DNA of 64,000 bases from Billgrantia ethanolica. Its GTDB lineage: Bacteria; Pseudomonadota; Gammaproteobacteria; Pseudomonadales; Halomonadaceae. Positions 1 through 8,369 of the stretch are shown piece by piece; position 1 is the first letter of the stretch, and each line of letters starts with the position of its first letter. The DNA lies in the NCBI RefSeq assembly GCF_021404305.1, contig NZ_JABFTX010000001.1:1426001-1490000 (forward strand), written 5' to 3'. The position numbers and the translations under genes were made by a program. Below the pieces are notes generated by a model. That model searched no databases. It was given only the letters and a program-made list of their open reading frames with translations, and was not told the DNA's origin.

Positions 1-1350
1 AGCGGCAAGGCCGACATCGTGATCGGCACCCACAAGCTTCTGTCGAAGTCGATGAAGCTGCCCAACATGGGGCTGCTGATCATCGACGAGGAGCACCGCT
101 TCGGCGTCGCGCAGAAGGAGCGACTCAAGGAGCTGCGTGCCGAGGTCGACATCCTCACCCTTACCGCCACGCCGATACCGCGCACGCTCAACATGGCCAT
201 GAGCGGCATCCGCGATCTGTCGATCATCGCCACGCCCCCGGCCCGACGCCTGTCGGTGAAGACCTTCGTCCAGCAGCGTGACGAGTCGATCATCAAGGAA
301 GCGATCCTGCGCGAGATCCTGCGCGGCGGTCAGGTCTACTACCTGCACAACGAGGTCAGGACCATCGAGACCGCCGCCGAGACGATCCGCTCGCTGGTTC
401 CCGAGGCCCGCGTGGCGGTAGCCCATGGCCAGCTGCCCGAACGCGCCCTGGAGCGCGTCATGTCGGACTTCTACCACAAGCGCTACAACGTGCTGGTGTG
501 CTCCACCATCATCGAGACCGGCATCGACGTGCCCAGCGCCAACACCATCGTCATCGAGCGTGCCGACAAGTTCGGCCTGGCCCAGCTGCATCAGCTGCGC
601 GGCCGTGTGGGCCGCAGCCATCACCAGGCCTACGCCTACCTGCTCGCCCCACCGCCACGGGCCATGACCAAGGACGCCGTCAAGCGCCTGGAGGCCATCG
701 CTGCCGCCGACGACCTCGGCGCCGGCTTCACCCTGGCCAGCCACGACATGGAGATCCGCGGCGCCGGCGAACTGCTCGGCGAGGAGCAGAGCGGCCAGAT
801 GGAGGCCATCGGCTATACCCTCTACATGGAAATGCTCGACCGCGCGGTGGCCGCCATTCGTGCCGGCAAGACACCCAACATCGAAACCCCGCTGAACGAA
901 GGGGTCGAGGTCAGCCTCAACCTGCCGGCGCTGATTCCCGACGACTATCTGCCCGACGTGCAGCAGCGCCTGGTGATGTACAAGCGCATCGCCAGTGCCG
1001 CCGACGAAGCCGAGCTCAAGGAGCTGCAGGTGGAGATGATCGACCGCTTCGGCCTGCTGCCGGCGCCGGTCAAGACCTTGATGCGCCAGACCCGCCTGCG
1101 TCAACGCGCCGAGCGGCTGGGCATCGTGCGTCTCGAGGCCGGCACCGAGCGCGGACGGGTGATCTTCGGCGGCCAGACCCGGGTCGATCCGCTGGTGCTG
1201 GTCAAGCTGATTCAGGCCGAGCCGCAGCGCTATCGGCTCGACGGCGCCGATACCTTGCGCTTCGAGGCGGCGATGGAAAAGGAAGAGGAGCGCTTCCAGG
1301 CCGTGGAACAACTGCTCGACGTGCTCAACCGCAAGGCTCAAGCCGCCTGA
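1..1350 (+). CDS. mfd: Transcription-repair coupling factor Mfd, C-terminal part (gene cut by window edge)
   Basis: The reading frame is open from base 1, so only about the last 449 residues are present. Mfd is a DNA translocase that removes RNA polymerase stalled at lesions and recruits UvrA. Visible helicase motifs are the DEEH box (nt 85-96), TATPIPRTL (from nt 163) and the motif VI region GRVGRS (about nt 600). These are followed by the C-terminal TRCF domain in roughly the last 170 residues. RecG has similar motifs but not the long post-helicase extension seen here. The gene ends with TGA at 1350. No strong terminator follows, but a perfect hairpin lies near 1500. Identity is secure; the N-terminal UvrB-like and RNAP-interaction domains are outside the window. 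Confidence 0.95.
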   Translation, partial: SGKADIVIGTHKLLSKSMKLPNMGLLIIDEEHRFGVAQKERLKELRAEVDILTLTATPIPRTLNMAMSGIRDLSIIATPPARRLSVKTFVQQRDESIIKEAILREILRGGQVYYLHNEVRTIETAAETIRSLVPEARVAVAHGQLPERALERVMSDFYHKRYNVLVCSTIIETGIDVPSANTIVIERADKFGLAQLHQLRGRVGRSHHQAYAYLLAPPPRAMTKDAVKRLEAIAAADDLGAGFTLASHDMEIRGAGELLGEEQSGQMEAIGYTLYMEMLDRAVAAIRAGKTPNIETPLNEGVEVSLNLPALIPDDYLPDVQQRLVMYKRIASAADEAELKELQVEMIDRFGLLPAPVKTLMRQTRLRQRAERLGIVRLEAGTERGRVIFGGQTRVDPLVLVKLIQAEPQRYRLDGADTLRFEAAMEKEEERFQAVEQLLDVLNRKAQAA

Positions 1351-1493
1351 CCAGGGCGGCGTTAGCCACCTCGACAAGCGCACCAGGACTCCCGCATCGC
1401 GCGGGAACGCTATACTATGCGTAGGTGTCCAATCGCAGCCTTGACACGAACCCGGCGCCAAGAACCGAAAGGCGCGTGACCGTTGCCGAATGC

Positions 1494-1519
1494 CGTGGCA
1501 TGTCTGGAGACATGCCACG
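1494..1519. repeat. Perfect 11-bp inverted repeat with 4-nt loop between mfd and the L,D-transpeptidase gene
   Basis: The arms are CGTGGCATGTC and GACATGCCACG around TGGA. The hairpin lies 34 bp upstream of the next start codon and has no following T-run. It could be the mfd terminator, an operator, or a 5'-UTR structure. Confidence 0.6.
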
Positions 1520-1552
1520 CGTTGGCGACTTTATGACGAGAACATGACGTAA

Positions 1553-2638
1553 ATGAAGAACCCGACACTGGCCAGGCGTATCGGCCTTGGCGTTGCCCTG
1601 TTCAGTCTTGCCTCCCTGTTGGCAACGGCAACGGTTGCCGACGAGAGTGCGAACGGCACCCGCGAGTTGCCCCGCGGCCATTTTCACCTGCCCGAAGCGG
1701 GTAACGTGATCGGCGAAGCCTATACCGTCGTCGTCGAAGAGGGCGAAACCCTGCTCGACATCGGTCGCCGCCACAACGCCGGCTACGAAGAGATGCGCAT
1801 GGCCAACCCTGACGTAAGCATCTGGGCTCCCCAGGCCGGCACCGAAGTGGTGATCCCGGCCCAGCACATCCTGCCGGATGCCCCGCGTGAAGGTATCGTG
1901 GTCAATCTCTCCGAGCTGCGCCTGTACTACTACTCGCGCCCCGGCATCGTCGAAACCTACCCGATCAGCATCGGCCGCGACGGCTTCGCCACCCCGGTGG
2001 GCGTGACCCGCACCACCGTCAAGGTCAAGGACCCCCACTGGTCGCCGCCCCGCTCCATGCGCGAGGAAGCCGCGGCACGTGGCGAGCCGCCGCCCGCAGT
2101 GGTGCCGCCCGGCCCCGACAATCCCCTGGGCCGCCACGCCATCCTGCTGGGCCTGCCTAGCTACCTGATTCACGGCACCAACATGCCCGACGGCGTTGGC
2201 ATGCGTGCCAGCCGCGGCTGTATTCGCATGTTCCCGGAGGACATCGAGTCGCTCTACGAGCGCGTGCCCAGCGGCACCCAGGTGAACATCATCGACCAGC
2301 CGTTCAAGGTGGCCTGGTCGGCGGATGGCGTACTTTACGCGCAATCCTTCCCCCAACTGGAAGAAAACGTGGGCACCTTCGAGCCGATCATCAATGCCAT
2401 GGAAGTGCTGGCCAATGCCTTCGGCGAAGAGCGCCCGCCGGTCGACTACGCCCAGCTGCGTCGCGTGGTGGAAAACCCCGATGGACGCCTGGTCTCGCTG
2501 CTGCAGGTCGCCGAAGAGACACCGGCCGCACAGGAGCCCTCACAGCCTGAAGCCATTGAGGAGGATGGGCTCTTCTCCGAGATCGAGCTGGGTCAGCTAT
2601 CCGGCCTGTTCACCGAGCTGGAAGCCTACCGCCGCTAG
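1553..2638 (+). CDS. LysM-containing L,D-transpeptidase (ErfK/YbiS type)
   Basis: The 361-aa protein is periplasmic. It has a signal peptide (about residues 1-29), a LysM peptidoglycan-binding domain (about 57-102) and a YkuD catalytic domain (about 115-250). The active-site signature is complete: HGTN at 207-210 and SRGCIRM with catalytic Cys223. An acidic, Glu-rich C-terminal tail of about 100 residues follows. Family members cross-link peptidoglycan or attach Braun lipoprotein to diaminopimelate. The gene converges on an lpp-like gene whose product ends in Lys, which makes lipoprotein anchoring the most attractive role (inference from context). The start is the ATG at 1553; no strong Shine-Dalgarno sequence is visible. 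Confidence 0.9.
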   Translation: MKNPTLARRIGLGVALFSLASLLATATVADESANGTRELPRGHFHLPEAGNVIGEAYTVVVEEGETLLDIGRRHNAGYEEMRMANPDVSIWAPQAGTEVVIPAQHILPDAPREGIVVNLSELRLYYYSRPGIVETYPISIGRDGFATPVGVTRTTVKVKDPHWSPPRSMREEAAARGEPPPAVVPPGPDNPLGRHAILLGLPSYLIHGTNMPDGVGMRASRGCIRMFPEDIESLYERVPSGTQVNIIDQPFKVAWSADGVLYAQSFPQLEENVGTFEPIINAMEVLANAFGEERPPVDYAQLRRVVENPDGRLVSLLQVAEETPAAQEPSQPEAIEEDGLFSEIELGQLSGLFTELEAYRR

Positions 2639-2742
2639 ACCAGCCTCACTACCGGCGGCATGCGCAACCTTGCCGTCGGCAGGCAGCATGCGTACCCTGC
2701 AGCCCCCCAACGAAACATCCGCTTCACGAAGCAGAGCGCATG

Positions 2743-2778
2743 AACGAGAAAACCCCGCCGAGGCGGGGTTTTCTCGTT
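2743..2778. terminator. Bidirectional rho-independent terminator
   Basis: A perfect 17-bp inverted repeat (core AACCCCGCC/GGCGGGGTT) starts with AACGAGAAAA and ends with TTTTCTCGTT, so each strand has a T-rich 3' side. It lies between the convergent transpeptidase and lpp genes. Confidence 0.85.
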
Positions 2779-2821
2779 GCAGAACCGCCATCACCCGAGG
2801 GTGATGATGGCTCCAGCAGAA

Positions 2822-3085
2822 TTACTTCTGCATGGAGCGCTGGAACATACGGTTCATTTCTTCGCGGTTCTGCTCGGACATCTGCAGAGCCGCCTGGGCG
2901 TCACGCTGCGCCTGGTTGGCGGTGTTCTGCGCCTGAGTAGCGATGCTGCGAGCTTCTGCAGCGTCCGCCTGAGCGGCTTCAGCGGTCTGGCGAACTTCGT
3001 CCAGAGCAGCGTTGGTAGCACAACCAGCCAGGATGGCCATAGAAGCGGCAGCGGCGGTCAGCTTCAGGGTGGTCTTCAGAGTCAT
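2822..3085 (-). CDS. lpp: Braun/OprI-type murein lipoprotein
   Basis: The 87-aa protein has a lipoprotein signal peptide with lipobox LAGC (Cys22). The mature chain of 66 residues is an Ala/Gln-rich heptad coiled coil ending in MQK. The C-terminal Lys is the residue that Lpp and OprI proteins use for covalent linkage to peptidoglycan. Start: the open frame extends to 3118, but the ATG at 3085 follows AAGGAGA at good spacing and gives a clean signal peptide, so I chose it. The convergent neighbour is an L,D-transpeptidase of the type that attaches this lipoprotein. It resembles Pseudomonas OprI in size and C-terminus more than the 58-residue E. coli mature Lpp. Confidence 0.9.
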   Translation of the reverse strand: MTLKTTLKLTAAAASMAILAGCATNAALDEVRQTAEAAQADAAEARSIATQAQNTANQAQRDAQAALQMSEQNREEMNRMFQRSMQK

Positions 3086-3219
3086 GATGTTCTCCTTGAG
3101 TCTTCCTTGGTACTGCACAGGTTAGTACAGCGGCGTTGATGTTGCCTGTGATCCAGGCTCCCCTGCTCAATGCAGGATTCTTGCAGCGACTGCTGCCAAG
3201 CACAGGAGTCAAACGCTGT

Positions 3220-3246
3220 TTTATAATACCCTACGGCGCTTGTCCA
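3220..3246 (-). promoter_or_regulatory. Possible sigma70 promoter of lpp
   Basis: An AT-rich patch on the minus strand offers TATAAA (3225-3220) with TGGACA (3246-3241) 15 bp upstream. The spacing is short and the implied leader is about 130 nt, so this is tentative. Confidence 0.35.
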
Positions 3247-3277
3247 TAGCTCAAAACGTCCCTTGCGTATCTTGAGC

Positions 3278-3892
3278 CTAGCGGATGACGACGCGAGTGC
3301 CAATGTCGATCAGTTCGGAGAGCCTCTCGATCTGTGCGTCGGTCACCGCCACACACCCCTGAGTCCAGTGATAACTGGCATGGACCTCCGGGTCTGCCCT
3401 ACCGAGACCATGGATTCCGATGAAGCCCCCCAGCACGGTCTGCTGGGGCGGATAGCCGTGGCGCCGATAGTAGGCGAAATAATCTGCGTAATCCTGCTCC
3501 GTGTAAAGCCCTGTTTCCAACGCAGTACGCGCATGAGACGGCGTAGGATAATCGATGCCGATGAAGATATGCCACTGACTTTCCCAATTGAAGCGATTGA
3601 CACGGAACTCACCCTTCGGTGTGACGTTGCCACCGTAGGTGCGCATCGTGTTGGCACCGGAGCGCCCCAGCGAGACCGGGGCGAAGCGTTCCACCAATGC
3701 ATTGCCTCGATAGACGCTCAGCGAGGACTCCCGATCGTCGACGAGCACCCACACCTCGCTGTCATGGCGAGGGGTGGGCGCTCGCGACAGAATGGTCTCG
3801 ATCAGGCTCGCATGGGCTGCCTGCCCTGACAGCAGAGCGAAGGGGGCCAGCAAGGCCAACTGGCCAAAGCGACGGCGGGAAACAGATTTCAT
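3278..3892 (-). CDS. Tat-exported YkuD-family L,D-transpeptidase
   Basis: The 204-aa protein has a catalytic YkuD domain (about residues 45-204) with HGLG at 161-164 and the Cys motif TQGCVAV (Cys180). The N-terminus contains SRRRFGQLAL, which fits the twin-arginine consensus (S-R-R-x-F), followed by a hydrophobic stretch and AHA as likely cleavage site near residue 27. There is no LysM domain, unlike the transpeptidase at 1553-2638. The start ATG at 3892 is preceded by GAGGAG. The product is probably a periplasmic peptidoglycan cross-linking or editing enzyme; its exact reaction cannot be read from sequence. It lies upstream of lpp on the same strand but has its own promoter. Confidence 0.85.
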   Translation of the reverse strand: MKSVSRRRFGQLALLAPFALLSGQAAHASLIETILSRAPTPRHDSEVWVLVDDRESSLSVYRGNALVERFAPVSLGRSGANTMRTYGGNVTPKGEFRVNRFNWESQWHIFIGIDYPTPSHARTALETGLYTEQDYADYFAYYRRHGYPPQQTVLGGFIGIHGLGRADPEVHASYHWTQGCVAVTDAQIERLSELIDIGTRVVIR

Positions 3893-3924
3893 CGACTCCT
3901 CACGGCAGGTCGGTTCGTTAGCGT

Positions 3925-3953
3925 TTTATAACGTATCCTGCTTCGACTGTCAG
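3925..3953 (-). promoter_or_regulatory. Sigma70-type promoter for the Tat L,D-transpeptidase gene
   Basis: On the minus strand CTGACA (3953-3948), a 17-bp spacer and TATAAA (3930-3925) match the consensus at 5/6 in each box. The implied leader is about 25 nt before the ATG at 3892. Confidence 0.65.
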
Positions 3954-4058
3954 TCCACTTAGCGTAACCGAACATTGCATGCATGACGCCGGTCAATGGC
4001 CTTCGTGCAAACTTGCCTCTAGGCTCACAGACAAGTTAATCGTCCCACGGAGCCCACC

Positions 4059-6473
4059 ATGTCCACCCAGCCCGGCAGCTCTCATCCATCCCGCCACGCC
4101 CAGCTCGCGACCGCCGAGCAGGGCCCCGACTTCGCTGCCTGGGCTCAGGGGGCGGGCATGATCTCTCATGGCCCCGCCACTCAGGCGGCCATCGCCAGCC
4201 TGCTGGAACGCCATGCCCACACCCCCGAGCTCAGACGCACTTGGCTGACCAAGCTGCGAGCCGCGGATCGGCTGGCCAACATGGGCATGTGGCTGGTCGC
4301 TCACATGACCTACACGCAGCGCGTAAGGCTGGATGGCGAGCCGCTCGTCGCTGAGGACTTCAAATCCAGACCCGAGGGGCACACCGGCGGCGCCCTCAAC
4401 ATGGTACCCGCCTATGTCGGTTACCTCACCGCCAACAGCCTGACCCGGATGACCCGCAGCTGGCTGATGGGGCAAGGTCACTGCGTAGCTGCCATCGATG
4501 CGCTCAACGTGCTGATGGACAACATGGGAGCCGCTCATGCGGATCGCTATTCGCTCAGTGACGAAGGCCTGACGCGCCTGGTCAACGATTTCTACCACTG
4601 CGGGGTCGATGCCGACGGCTACCCCGCCTCCCCTCTCGGCAGCCACGTCAATGCGCATACGGCGGGCGGCCTGAGCGAAGGCGGCTACCTCGGCTTTGCG
4701 GGCCTGCAGTATGTGCACATGCCTCTTGCGCACCAGCATCTCGTGGCCTTTCTCAGCGATGGCGCCTTCGAGGAGCAGCGCGGCAGCGACTGGATACCGC
4801 GCTGGTGGCGCGCCGAGGACAGCGGCCCGATCGTGCCCGTGATGATCGCCAATGGTCGGCGCATCGACCAGCGTACGACCATGAGCCAGTCGGGAGGTAC
4901 CCACTGGTTCGAGGAACATCTGATGCTCAATGGTTTTGCACCGCTGACCATCGATGGCCGGGATCCCGCCGCTTTCGCCTGGGCAATCATCTCTGCCGAG
5001 ACGGAACTGGCCGAACAGGCGGCTGCGCTGAAAGCGGGACACGGTCGCTATCCGCTACGCCTGCCCTATGTCATCGCCGAAACGGTGAAGGGCTACGGCT
5101 TTCCAGGCGCCGGCACCAATGCGGCGCACAATCTGCCGCTGCTCGCCAGTCCGGCCGAAGATGCCTCGGCTCGCGATCGTTTCAATGCAGGCGCTGCCGC
5201 GCTGCACGTGCCGCTAGCCGAACTGCGCCAGGCGATCGATACACTCAACGACCACACCTCGAGCCAACGCCCCAAGGAGCGCGATCACGAGCTGGCCGTC
5301 GCCGTGACACCGCTACCCACCGCCCCAACGCTGCCGACCTTCACGCTTGGCAAACCCGTCTCCCCCATGGCGGCAATCGATGAGACCTTCAAGCGCCTCG
5401 TGCTGGCCAACCCCGAGCTGCGGGTGCGGGTGGGAAATCCCGACGAGATGCGCAGCAACCGGCTCGACCAGACCCTGGACCTGCTCAAGCACCGGGTGAC
5501 CGATCCCGAGCCGGGCGTCGCCGAAGCGCTCGACGGCTCGGTGATCACCGCCCTCAACGAAGAAGCGGTGGTGTGTGCGGCACTGGCCAACAAGCAGGGC
5601 CTGAACCTGGTGGCATCCTACGAGGCCTTTGCCGTCAAGATGCTGGGCGCCATGCGCCAGGAGGTCATCTTCGCCCGTCATCAGCGCGAAGCCGGGCGCG
5701 AGCCGGGCTGGCTGACGGTGCCGCTGCTGGCCAGCTCTCATACCTGGGAGAACGGCAAGAACGAGCAGTCGCACCAGGACCCGACGCTGTGCGAGGCCTG
5801 GCTGGGAGAAATGGACGACGTGGCGCCGACGCTGTTCCCGGTCGACGCACCAAGCGCGGCCTATGCGCTGCGTGAGCTTTATCGCTCACGCGGACGCATC
5901 GCCCTGGCGGTGGTAGCGAAGAACCCCGTGCCGGTAGTGCTCGATGAAGAACAGGCTAGGCGCCTCTACGAGGATGGCATACTCTGCCTGCACGATACGG
6001 CGGCTCCCCGCGTCCAGCTGTTTGCGATAGGCGCCTACCAGTTGATCGAGATGCAGCGTGCCCTGACAAGACTGACCCGGGCGGGTGTCGACGCCAGCCT
6101 GTACGTGATTCAGGAGCCCGGCAAGCTGCGCGAGGCCAGGGACGAACGAGAGGCGACCGCCACCCTCGGTCAGTGCCGGCTCAGCCAGCTGGTGCCGCCT
6201 ATCCACGCCAGGGTCTTCCTGGCGCATTGCCGCCCCGAGCCGCTGTGCGGAGTACTGCGCCCGCTCGACACCGGCAGCGGTTCGCGCTTTCTTGGCTATC
6301 GCAACCGGGGCGGCACGCTGGATACCTTCGGCATGCTGTATGCCAATCGCGCTACCTGGGGCCATGTGCTGGAGGCCGTCAGCGAAGTGGCACAGCTCGA
6401 ACTCGAGGCCCTGCTCGATGAGCCGGAGCGCCTGGCGCTCGCCGGCGAAGGCGACCCCCAGGCGCTGCGCTGA
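4059..6473 (+). CDS. Divergent phosphoketolase (XFP)-family TPP enzyme, possibly xylulose 5-phosphate 3-epimerase
   Basis: The 804-aa protein has the length and overall architecture of XFP phosphoketolases, which cleave xylulose-5-P or fructose-6-P to acetyl phosphate. The canonical signatures are altered, however. The usual GHWG appears as GHTG (107-110), GPGHG as GQGHC (138-142), EGGELGY as EGGYLGF (207-213), and GDGEAETG as SDGAFEEQ (233-240). The protein therefore belongs to a distinct subfamily. I recall members of this length being annotated as xylulose 5-phosphate 3-epimerase, but I could not check this. Start is ATG 4059, preceded by ACGGAG. It stands alone, divergent from a transpeptidase gene. 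Family is certain; substrate and reaction are not. Confidence 0.75.
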   Translation: MSTQPGSSHPSRHAQLATAEQGPDFAAWAQGAGMISHGPATQAAIASLLERHAHTPELRRTWLTKLRAADRLANMGMWLVAHMTYTQRVRLDGEPLVAEDFKSRPEGHTGGALNMVPAYVGYLTANSLTRMTRSWLMGQGHCVAAIDALNVLMDNMGAAHADRYSLSDEGLTRLVNDFYHCGVDADGYPASPLGSHVNAHTAGGLSEGGYLGFAGLQYVHMPLAHQHLVAFLSDGAFEEQRGSDWIPRWWRAEDSGPIVPVMIANGRRIDQRTTMSQSGGTHWFEEHLMLNGFAPLTIDGRDPAAFAWAIISAETELAEQAAALKAGHGRYPLRLPYVIAETVKGYGFPGAGTNAAHNLPLLASPAEDASARDRFNAGAAALHVPLAELRQAIDTLNDHTSSQRPKERDHELAVAVTPLPTAPTLPTFTLGKPVSPMAAIDETFKRLVLANPELRVRVGNPDEMRSNRLDQTLDLLKHRVTDPEPGVAEALDGSVITALNEEAVVCAALANKQGLNLVASYEAFAVKMLGAMRQEVIFARHQREAGREPGWLTVPLLASSHTWENGKNEQSHQDPTLCEAWLGEMDDVAPTLFPVDAPSAAYALRELYRSRGRIALAVVAKNPVPVVLDEEQARRLYEDGILCLHDTAAPRVQLFAIGAYQLIEMQRALTRLTRAGVDASLYVIQEPGKLREARDEREATATLGQCRLSQLVPPIHARVFLAHCRPEPLCGVLRPLDTGSGSRFLGYRNRGGTLDTFGMLYANRATWGHVLEAVSEVAQLELEALLDEPERLALAGEGDPQALR

Positions 6474-6482
6474 GGCGTTCGG

Positions 6483-6504
6483 CGCTGCGCTGTCAAGCGC
6501 AGCG
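6483..6504. terminator. Hairpin between convergent genes
   Basis: A 9-bp perfect stem (CGCTGCGCT/AGCGCAGCG, loop GTCA) fills the 31-bp gap between two convergent stop codons. There is no T-run, so termination is inferred from position. Confidence 0.5.
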
Positions 6505-7746
6505 TCAGGCCGTCAGGATGGCGCCCATGCGGAAGACCTCTCGCAGGCTGGTGATGCCCGACTCGGCCTTGGCCAGGCCATCGGCCAGCATCAGTGTCAC
6601 GCCACGTTCCAGCAAGTGCCGGCGCAACTCGGCTTCATCGGCATGGCGCAGGATCCGGGCATGATCCTCAGGCGTCAGCTGCCAGATCTCGAACACTCCG
6701 ATACGCCCGCGATAGCCCAGGCCATCGCAGCGAGAGCAGCCCGATGCGCTCCAGGCCAACTCCGGCACTGCCAGGCCTATCGCCGCCAACCACTCCCGCT
6801 CGCGATGTTCGGGCGGCGCCTGCTCCCGGCAGTGCGGGCACAGGCGCCGCACCAAGCGCTGCGCGATGACCAAGCCGAGGTTGGCGCTGATCTCACTGTC
6901 GCCAAGCCCCATCTGCCGCATTGAGGTCACCACGCCCACCGCATCGCGACTGTGCAGGGTGCCCATCAGCGAGCGGCCGCTGCTGGTCACGTTCAGCGCC
7001 GCGAAGGCCGACTCGCGATCGCGAATCTCACCGATCAGCACGTAATCGGGATCGAGGCGCAGCAACGAACGGGTGCCACTGGCAAAATCGAGGCCATGGT
7101 CCGGATCGACCTGGATCTGATTGATGCCCTCGATACCGTACTCGACGGGGTTTTCCAGCGTGACCACATGGCTGTCGGAGAGACGCAGCTGGCCTAGCAA
7201 CGTATAGAGCGTGGTGGTCTTGCCGGCACCGGTCGGCCCGGCCACCAGCAGCATGCTGCCCGTGGCATCCATCCAGCGCCTGATGCCCAACGCCCCTTCC
7301 TCACCGATGCCCAATTCAGCGGTATCCTCATACGCCTGCGGCGGTGCCAGAAAACGTACGGCCAGCTTCTCTCCCGCCACACAGTGCACGGCGGTGACGC
7401 GAAGCGAGCGTTCCTCCTCCGGACTCTCCGTGTGGAACCAACTGAAACTGCCCTCCGCCGTGGCCAGCGAGGGTACCGGGTTGAGCTTGGCCAGCACCTT
7501 GAACTGGTTGACCAGACGCGCGCCCTGCGTCGGCTCCACGTGCAGCGCCTCGACGATGCGCCCATCGATGCGCAGACGAATGCGGTATCCCCGCCGCTCG
7601 GGATCCAGGTGGATGTCACTGGCTCTGGCCCGCTGGGCATCGTCGAGCAGTGCATGCGCCTCCAGCGTATTGCCGCTCGGCAGCGACTCCGCCTCGAGCA
7701 GCGCCAGCAAGGCAGGCAGCAGCTGCCGGTAGCTCACCTCGGACAC
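6505..7746 (-). CDS. Orphan GspE/PilB-family secretion ATPase without the N-terminal N1 domain
   Basis: The 413-aa protein shows the core of a type II secretion/type IV pilus ATPase: ASDIH (42-46), Walker A GPTGAGKT (170-177), Walker B region LIGEIRD (237-243), His box GTLHS (262-266) and a tetracysteine zinc module CPHC (313-316) plus CSRC (347-350). It is about 150 residues shorter than typical GspE or PilB because the N-terminal partner-binding domain is missing. No secretin, pseudopilin or inner-membrane platform gene is nearby. Start is GTG at 7746, after GGGAGG. It could power an unlinked pilus or secretion system, or have been repurposed. All NTPase motifs look intact. Confidence 0.85.
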   Translation of the reverse strand: MSEVSYRQLLPALLALLEAESLPSGNTLEAHALLDDAQRARASDIHLDPERRGYRIRLRIDGRIVEALHVEPTQGARLVNQFKVLAKLNPVPSLATAEGSFSWFHTESPEEERSLRVTAVHCVAGEKLAVRFLAPPQAYEDTAELGIGEEGALGIRRWMDATGSMLLVAGPTGAGKTTTLYTLLGQLRLSDSHVVTLENPVEYGIEGINQIQVDPDHGLDFASGTRSLLRLDPDYVLIGEIRDRESAFAALNVTSSGRSLMGTLHSRDAVGVVTSMRQMGLGDSEISANLGLVIAQRLVRRLCPHCREQAPPEHREREWLAAIGLAVPELAWSASGCSRCDGLGYRGRIGVFEIWQLTPEDHARILRHADEAELRRHLLERGVTLMLADGLAKAESGITSLREVFRMGAILTA

Positions 7747-7854
7747 AGCGTTTCCTCCCTGATTGGTCCATGCGCCATATCGTGCCGAAGCACGACCGCT
7801 GCAGGAAGTCTAGCGCAGGCAAGGTTCGCCACACGGAATAAGGCCTCGTCACGC

Positions 7855-7889
7855 AGTGAGCCCCGACAGCTCGGCTGCCGGGGCTCACT
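7855..7889. terminator. Long hairpin downstream of the Anr-type operon
   Basis: AGTGAGCCCC pairs perfectly with GGGGCTCACT, and the inner CAGC/GCTG continues the stem after one mismatch. It lies just beyond the stop codon at 7927 on the minus strand. There is no T-run. Confidence 0.5.
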
Positions 7890-7926
7890 AGGCTACTGCG
7901 AGGTCAACTACCTGGCTGACTTGGCT

Positions 7927-8358
7927 CTAGGCGTGGGATTCCACGGTGAAGATGCTCTGCAGCTTGTGCTTCTTGCCGTAGATGTGAACCGTGGTCTCGT
8001 CGAAGGGGAAACGATCGCGATACTGGCTGCCATTGTTGAACCTGGGCTTGTGTGCATTGATCATCGCCGCCGTCAGCCGTTCGCGATTGGGGTGCCCCAC
8101 CAGCCCCACGGCATACCAGAGCTCCTCACCCGGCTGCAGGAAAGCCGCCCATTTGTCGTGATCGGGATGGTGCTCCAGGCCATAGCGGGCGCTGCGATGC
8201 TCGCCAACGTAGAGCAGCTCCTGCACGTCCATCTCCTTGGTTTCCGGGTCGCGGGCGGCGCGGAAGACACAGAAGAAGCCCGACTCATCCGGTGTGTCGT
8301 GCAACTGCTCGCGCGTCCAGTAGCCCAGCACCTTGGGGGAGAGTAGCTGTTCCGACAT
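7927..8358 (-). CDS. Unknown protein with GIY-YIG-like sequence layout
   Basis: This 143-aa soluble protein has no signal peptide, and I do not recognise the family with certainty. Its layout recalls a minimal GIY-YIG fold: SGFFCVFRA near residue 27, then LLYVGEHRSAR near 48 (compare YIG followed by a conserved Arg), His and Trp residues, and later ERLTAAMINAHKPRFNNGS (compare Glu, then P-x-x-N). This is a pattern resemblance only. Start ATG 8358 has a perfect GGAGGT. It begins 11 bp after the stop of the upstream gene and is almost certainly co-transcribed with it from the Anr-type promoter. Confidence 0.6.
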   Translation of the reverse strand: MSEQLLSPKVLGYWTREQLHDTPDESGFFCVFRAARDPETKEMDVQELLYVGEHRSARYGLEHHPDHDKWAAFLQPGEELWYAVGLVGHPNRERLTAAMINAHKPRFNNGSQYRDRFPFDETTVHIYGKKHKLQSIFTVESHA

Positions 8359-8369
8359 GGGTGACCTCC

